From Candidatus Heimdallarchaeota archaeon (GTDB lineage: Archaea; Asgardarchaeota; Heimdallarchaeia; JABLTI01), in assembly GCA_030667035.1 (NCBI GenBank), contig DAOUWQ010000020.1, positions 1-10,015 of the forward strand: a stretch of 10,015 bases of DNA, given 5' to 3'. A program made the position numbers and the translations under genes. Within the stretch, counting starts at the first letter, position 1; the number at the start of each line of letters is the position of its first letter. The notes below the pieces were generated by a model, which did no database searches, was not told the DNA's origin, and worked only from the letters and a program-made list of their open reading frames with translations. Below are positions 6,733 through 10,015 of the stretch, in pieces.

Positions 6733-7518
6733 CTACAAGCTTGAGCTTTCTTGATAATTCTTCAGTAAATCATCTAAGCGTTTTCTATCTCTTCGATGAG
6801 GAACTCTTTTCTCATCAAAATTCCTGAGAAATAATTCGATTAATTTTTCATTATCTTCATTTGCTTTTACAGCTTCTTCAAGAATGATTCCCATGCTAAT
6901 TAATCTAATGGAAATTCGTTTCATTAGCTCGATAGCTTTTAGATATCGTCTCCAACCCCATCTTTCAACCGCAGGGATGATAAGAAATCTATCTAGAGAA
7001 ACTTTTGCCAGAGCAATAAAACCAATGACAACAATATTGAGAATAAGCGATTCAATTTGACTTTCAATTTTCTGCGAAAGAAAAGTAACTAGAAGTATTA
7101 ATCCAACAGAAACAGCAATATCAATAAAAGAGACTAAAAATGATAATAAGTTGAAAATATTCTTCATCCTTTTTACTCGAAGTTTTGTTGAGTTACTTGT
7201 GCTAGCAACTATTTCTTGGTAATTAGGTATTTCTTCTCTCAATTTCTCGCTTAATTTTTGTTGACGAACAATAACACTTTGTGATGCTTGTTTAAACACC
7301 CAATGTAAATCATAACGTTCTCTTTCACAATAGTAGTCGTTCAGTTCTTTGCAAATACAATCTGATCTTTCGATGACTGGCATTTTATTCTGTAGAATTT
7401 CTAGATTATCAAATTCTGGATATACTTCTGTGATATACTCTTGAATTTGCATGTATATCGAAGAATCTGACATAATTTCACAAGCATCTTCATGTATTGC
7501 CATAATAATCCACTTCAT
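6733..7518 (-). CDS. Uncharacterised membrane protein with two transmembrane helices
   Basis: I do not recognise this family. Counting from the ATG at 7518 (261 residues), it has a polar N-terminal part of about 118 residues, two hydrophobic helices at about 121-147 and 155-175 with a short polar link, and a basic, helical C-terminal part of about 85 residues. The N-terminal part has a cysteine-rich stretch, CICKELNDYYCE (C54, C56, C64), plus C13, which could bind a metal. WGWRRYLKAIELMKR just after the second helix and RVPHRRDRKR near the end are strongly basic, suggesting a cytoplasmic C-terminus. The start is uncertain: TTG 7527, ATG 7518 and ATG 7503 are all in frame, none with a clear ribosome site. 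A TATA-like ATAAATATTAG (7540 to 7530) would start transcription near 7510, which would favour 7503. It stands alone. Confidence 0.65.
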   Translation of the reverse strand: MKWIIMAIHEDACEIMSDSSIYMQIQEYITEVYPEFDNLEILQNKMPVIERSDCICKELNDYYCERERYDLHWVFKQASQSVIVRQQKLSEKLREEIPNYQEIVASTSNSTKLRVKRMKNIFNLLSFLVSFIDIAVSVGLILLVTFLSQKIESQIESLILNIVVIGFIALAKVSLDRFLIIPAVERWGWRRYLKAIELMKRISIRLISMGIILEEAVKANEDNEKLIELFLRNFDEKRVPHRRDRKRLDDLLKNYQESSSL

Positions 7519-7527
7519 TACATCCAA

Positions 7528-7795
7528 TACTAATATTTATTTTCTTCCAACATGAAAAAAAGACCACTCAAAGTAAAATTATTTCTTTTCTTGCTAATTT
7601 ATAAGTAATCTATTATCATTTATCTTCTGGTGTAAAAAGTCAGAACAATATTAAATATCTTTGATAATTCAATTAGAAAGTTCAACGTATTAAAAACTGT
7701 CAAACAACACGTGACAAAAAGGTATCTGTAGTTATAATTGATTTAATTTCATAATTTCGGTTAGACAGGTTAAGGAATTATAGGAGCGATTTAGT
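7528..7795. other. Divergent intergenic region, 268 bases
   Basis: This very AT-rich gap separates the membrane-protein gene (minus) from the dehydratase gene (plus). It should hold both promoters. On the plus strand TTATAATT (about 7732-7739) is a plausible TATA box, with a start near 7758. I see no RNA gene, long repeat or convincing small gene in it. Confidence 0.4.
7782..7786 (+). promoter_or_regulatory. AGGAG ribosome site of the dehydratase gene
   Basis: AGGAG lies nine bases before the GTG at 7796. The nearer GTG at 7794 is in another frame that stops within six codons, so the site supports the start at 7796. Confidence 0.6.
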
Positions 7796-8476
7796 GTGCA
7801 TTCAAATTTAGTATTAAGTTTACAAGCAAAAACAATACATACAATGTTAGAACAAATCATCTTAGCAGAATTTACTAAAATACTTATTTTAGAAATACGA
7901 GCCGATTTTTTGATAAAAAGTGAACTAACATTTGAATCCATGAAATTGATTCGAGAAGCAACTAATAAACAAATTATTTTTACACTCAGAAAAAAAAGTG
8001 AAGGAGGTTATTGTGCTTTCACTGAAGATGAACGACTTGCATTCTTTAAAGAAGCCATTCATCTTGGTTATGATTATATAGATGTGGAATTCACCTCGAA
8101 AGAACTAGTTCAAAAATTATTCGAAATCAAACATGCTACAAAGATCATTCTTTCGTATCATAATCTTAGAGATACAAACCCATTCGATATAGCTAATAAT
8201 TATCTTAGTATGTGTAATCAAAAACCCGATGTTATAAAAATAGCAACAATGGCTAATAAAGAAGATGATAATGAAATTGTTCAAAAGCTACTAGAAGGTC
8301 ATAAAGTTGATTCTACATCTCTAACTTGTTTTTGTATTGGTGATCTAGGCAAGAAGAGCAGACTATTTGGGTTGAAAAATAACAAGGCATTAACATATGT
8401 AGCAACTGAGAAAAGAAAAAAAACATTCCCTGGACAACTAACCTATGAAGAATTATTACGAGAGAAAAACGTGTAA
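7796..8476 (+). CDS. aroD: Type I 3-dehydroquinate dehydratase
   Basis: Converts 3-dehydroquinate to 3-dehydroshikimate, the third step of the shikimate pathway to aromatic amino acids, through a Schiff-base intermediate. The 226 residues make a complete single-domain barrel, the usual length for archaeal stand-alone enzymes. Catalytic residues are in place: E33 and R35 in EIRAD, R65 and E69 in TLRKKSEGG, general acid/base H122 in LSYHN, Schiff-base lysine K148 in VIKIA, and substrate-binding R189 and Q214 in KKSRLFG and FPGQ. The usual S-A-P-G-Q loop reads T-F-P-G-Q here, a mild departure. The start is GTG. The gene stands alone with no other shikimate gene in view, and is convergent with the repeat-protein gene. 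Confidence 0.92.
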   Translation: MHSNLVLSLQAKTIHTMLEQIILAEFTKILILEIRADFLIKSELTFESMKLIREATNKQIIFTLRKKSEGGYCAFTEDERLAFFKEAIHLGYDYIDVEFTSKELVQKLFEIKHATKIILSYHNLRDTNPFDIANNYLSMCNQKPDVIKIATMANKEDDNEIVQKLLEGHKVDSTSLTCFCIGDLGKKSRLFGLKNNKALTYVATEKRKKTFPGQLTYEELLREKNV

Positions 8477-8533
8477 CTCAAAGATTAGTAATCTAATTAT
8501 GTCTTACTCTATGAATCGATGTCTTTAATGCTT

Positions 8534-8573
8534 TCAATCAAAAAAAGAGAAAATAAGGTATTTAATAATACCT
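8534..8573 (-). terminator. Hairpin plus T-tract ending the repeat-protein gene
   Basis: AGGTATT (8556-8562) and AATACCT (8567-8573) form a 7-bp stem with a 4-base TAAT loop. On the minus strand it is followed by TTATTTTCTCTTTTTTTG, including seven T at 8546-8540. It starts 15 bases after the stop codon at 8589, so it is well placed as an intrinsic-type terminator. Confidence 0.6.
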
Positions 8574-8588
8574 CAAGATTGTTTTCAA

Positions 8589-9917
8589 TTAATCAAACAT
8601 TTCCAGAAAACCATGAATTTTTGCATCAATTAACTTTCTTGCGGTCAAATTTTTGATACCTTTTTTCCGCAATTTCTCAATAAATTCAGAATTTATATTA
8701 TGAATTCTGAAATTAACAAGTGTTTCTTCAGATAAGTCAGTGAAGCCTTGTTTTTCTAGATCACCAATAAATTCCTTTGAAACTCCATGGATTCTAAAAT
8801 TGATTAATTTTTCAGCAGAATTAGGTTTATAACCCGCTTCCATTAATCCAAAAACATATTCTTTGGTTACGCTGTGTATTTTGAGTTTTTTCAGTTGCTT
8901 AAGCATCAATTGTTCATCGAAAATGTGGTTCATTTCAATAATGTATTCTGGTGAAACATTGTGTATTGCTAGTTCAAGTAACAAATTAATTGGCAAGTCG
9001 GTGTATCCAAGTTCTTTTAGTTCTCTTATGAATTCTGGAGAAATATTGTGAATTTGCATTTTAATTAGACTGTTTGGAGAAATATTGTCATATCCAAGAT
9101 CACGCATTCCTTTTACGAAAGATTCTGTAACATTATGCAATTTCATTTTTGATAATTGATTAATTGGAATTAAATCCGAAAACCGGGCATTCATTTTTTC
9201 TGCATAAGTACCACTTATACCTGCGATTCCTAATTTTACTAGTATATTTGGTGATAATTCTTTATACCCTATTTGCTGTAATTCTTGAATAATATTAGCT
9301 GTAATTCCATGCTTCCTTAAATTAATAATTTGATTAAGAGCAATTTCTATGAACAGATCTTTTAACGTAGAAATGTAATCCGGAGTAACATTATGGATTC
9401 TCATTTTTACTAGTTTATTGGGTGAGATGTCCTTAAAGTTCAAATCAGCCAATTGATCGATATAACTCACAGTCACGCCATGTATGCACATTTTAACTAG
9501 CTGTTCAGCGGGAATGTCTTTATATCCTCTTTTCTTTAGCTCCTTGATGTATTCTGGGTGAGCACCAAAAATTACGAATTGGTATAGCATCCTGTCTTCA
9601 AGATCCTTATACCCTAATTTTCCTAATTCTTTTATGTACTCTGTTCTGATGTTTTTCAAAATGAATTCTTTCATTTCAGCATGAGTTAAACCCTCATGTG
9701 CAAGTTCTTCAAGTCGTACTAAAAATTCAGGTTCAACTGCGGGTGCAATTCTCTGAATGGTATTATGCATACTTTCTATTGATACTAATCCAGTATCAAA
9801 ACGACTTGATGAGAACCTATTCTGTTCATTATTTTCATCTAGGAGCTTCGCTCCTTCTTCAGGAGATAACTTACCTTGAGCTATCTTCTCAAGTATCGTA
9901 AAACGAGTTTCTTTCAT
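8589..9917 (-). CDS. SHOCT-like N-terminus fused to about thirteen 29-residue helical repeats
   Basis: A 442-residue protein of unknown function. Residues 1-28 (ILEKIAQGKLSPEEGAKLL) look like the SHOCT-like helical hairpin often found at the N-terminus of regulatory or membrane-associated proteins. A polar linker follows (about 29-56). From about residue 57 to the end runs a tandem array with a 29-residue period: one degenerate copy (57-85), twelve clearer copies (86-432) and a partial last copy (433-442). The rough consensus is RIHNVSPEYIKELKELGY followed by KDLSPNQLIKM. Each unit should form two helices, making a solenoid that binds a protein or ligand. No signal peptide, membrane helix or enzyme motif is visible. 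I associate similar GVTPEFI repeats with bacterial proteins, sometimes next to M56/BlaR1-like peptidases; this is memory, not a search. ATG at 9917 is backed by a GAGGT site. Confidence 0.8.
   Translation of the reverse strand: MKETRFTILEKIAQGKLSPEEGAKLLDENNEQNRFSSSRFDTGLVSIESMHNTIQRIAPAVEPEFLVRLEELAHEGLTHAEMKEFILKNIRTEYIKELGKLGYKDLEDRMLYQFVIFGAHPEYIKELKKRGYKDIPAEQLVKMCIHGVTVSYIDQLADLNFKDISPNKLVKMRIHNVTPDYISTLKDLFIEIALNQIINLRKHGITANIIQELQQIGYKELSPNILVKLGIAGISGTYAEKMNARFSDLIPINQLSKMKLHNVTESFVKGMRDLGYDNISPNSLIKMQIHNISPEFIRELKELGYTDLPINLLLELAIHNVSPEYIIEMNHIFDEQLMLKQLKKLKIHSVTKEYVFGLMEAGYKPNSAEKLINFRIHGVSKEFIGDLEKQGFTDLSEETLVNFRIHNINSEFIEKLRKKGIKNLTARKLIDAKIHGFLEMFD
8592..9749 (-). repeat. Tandem array of 87-base units coding the 29-residue repeats
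   Basis: The array spans codons 57-442 of the repeat protein. Period is 87 bases, except the fourth clear copy (residues 173-200), which is one codon short. The H-N/G-[VI]-[TS] turn and the G-[YF] in mid-unit are the best conserved points. Copies have diverged strongly at DNA level, so the array is old and not a recent expansion. Copies at 259-287, 288-316 and 404-432 are closest to the consensus; those at 173-200 and 230-258 are the most worn. Confidence 0.8.
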
Positions 9918-9925
9918 TTACGTAT

Positions 9926-9930
9926 ACCTC
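9926..9930 (-). promoter_or_regulatory. GAGGT ribosome site of the repeat-protein gene
   Basis: On the minus strand GAGGT lies eight bases before the ATG at 9917 (GAGGTATACGTAAATG). It matches the anti-Shine-Dalgarno end of 16S rRNA and fixes the start. Confidence 0.6.
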
Positions 9931-10015
9931 ATTGTTTATCGACATGCTGCAATTGAGAAAGCTCGTTTGTCTTTCAATCGATTTCCTCTTTAGAAAAGAA
10001 TCAGTGAGATATTTC

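Noticed and set aside
7552..7608. Plus-strand small open frame starting MKKRPLKVKLF, resembling a tiny leader peptide
   Set aside because: It is 18 residues long, has no ribosome site, and the basic-hydrophobic look is expected from AT-rich codons.
7732..7941. Minus-strand open frame of 69 codons
   Set aside because: It overlaps the start of the dehydratase gene, whose start and motifs are secure. No ribosome site or domain is visible.
8482..8494. Near-palindrome AGATTA-G-TAATCT after the dehydratase gene
   Set aside because: With a one-base centre the real hairpin is only 4 bp, and no T tract follows. It may be an operator-like site, but there is nothing to support that.
9889..10015. Minus-strand open frame running from the window edge to a stop at 9889, overlapping the repeat-protein start
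   Set aside because: It could be the end of an upstream gene, but about 40 codons without recognisable sequence are within chance, and it would overlap the repeat gene by 29 bases.
9944..10015. Plus-strand open frame beginning at ATG 9944 and open to the window edge
   Set aside because: There are only 24 codons, no ribosome site, and no recognisable N-terminus.

Overview
The window is AT-rich and gene-dense. It probably comes from an archaeon, and an Asgard-type genome would fit, but no marker gene fixes the lineage. For an archaeon: TATA-like boxes lie about 25 bases before likely transcript starts, some genes look leaderless while others carry GGTGA, AGGAG or GAGGT ribosome sites, and there is a stand-alone type I 3-dehydroquinate dehydratase. 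Against certainty: several gene ends carry hairpin plus T-tract terminators, and the large repeat protein resembles repeats I associate with bacteria. A bacterial host is not excluded.

Layout. A glycosyltransferase 2 gene with membrane helices enters from the left edge on the plus strand (1-1171). It meets a minus-strand block (1231-3783) made of a sulfotransferase and, upstream of it, a gamma-class N6-adenine DNA methyltransferase split by a single-base frame disruption near 2797-2824. A divergent 197-base gap (3784-3980) holds a clear TATA-like box and a leader able to fold in alternative ways, ahead of a small HEAT-repeat protein (3981-4580). Three separate minus-strand genes follow: an aldo/keto reductase (4604-5407), a branched-chain aminotransferase (5576-6649) and an unrecognised two-helix membrane protein (6733-7518). 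A 268-base divergent gap leads to the plus-strand 3-dehydroquinate dehydratase (7796-8476). The right end is a minus-strand gene for a 442-residue protein with a short SHOCT-like N-terminus and about thirteen 29-residue repeats (8589-9917).

How the genes relate. There is little operon structure. Only the methyltransferase and sulfotransferase are tightly linked, by a 4-base gap. The aminotransferase (valine, leucine, isoleucine) and the dehydratase (shikimate pathway) are amino-acid housekeeping genes standing alone. The glycosyltransferase and sulfotransferase could both act on surface glycans or glycolipids, though they are convergent and not co-transcribed. The most notable items are the 29-residue repeat protein, the broken methyltransferase and the structured leader of the HEAT-repeat gene.
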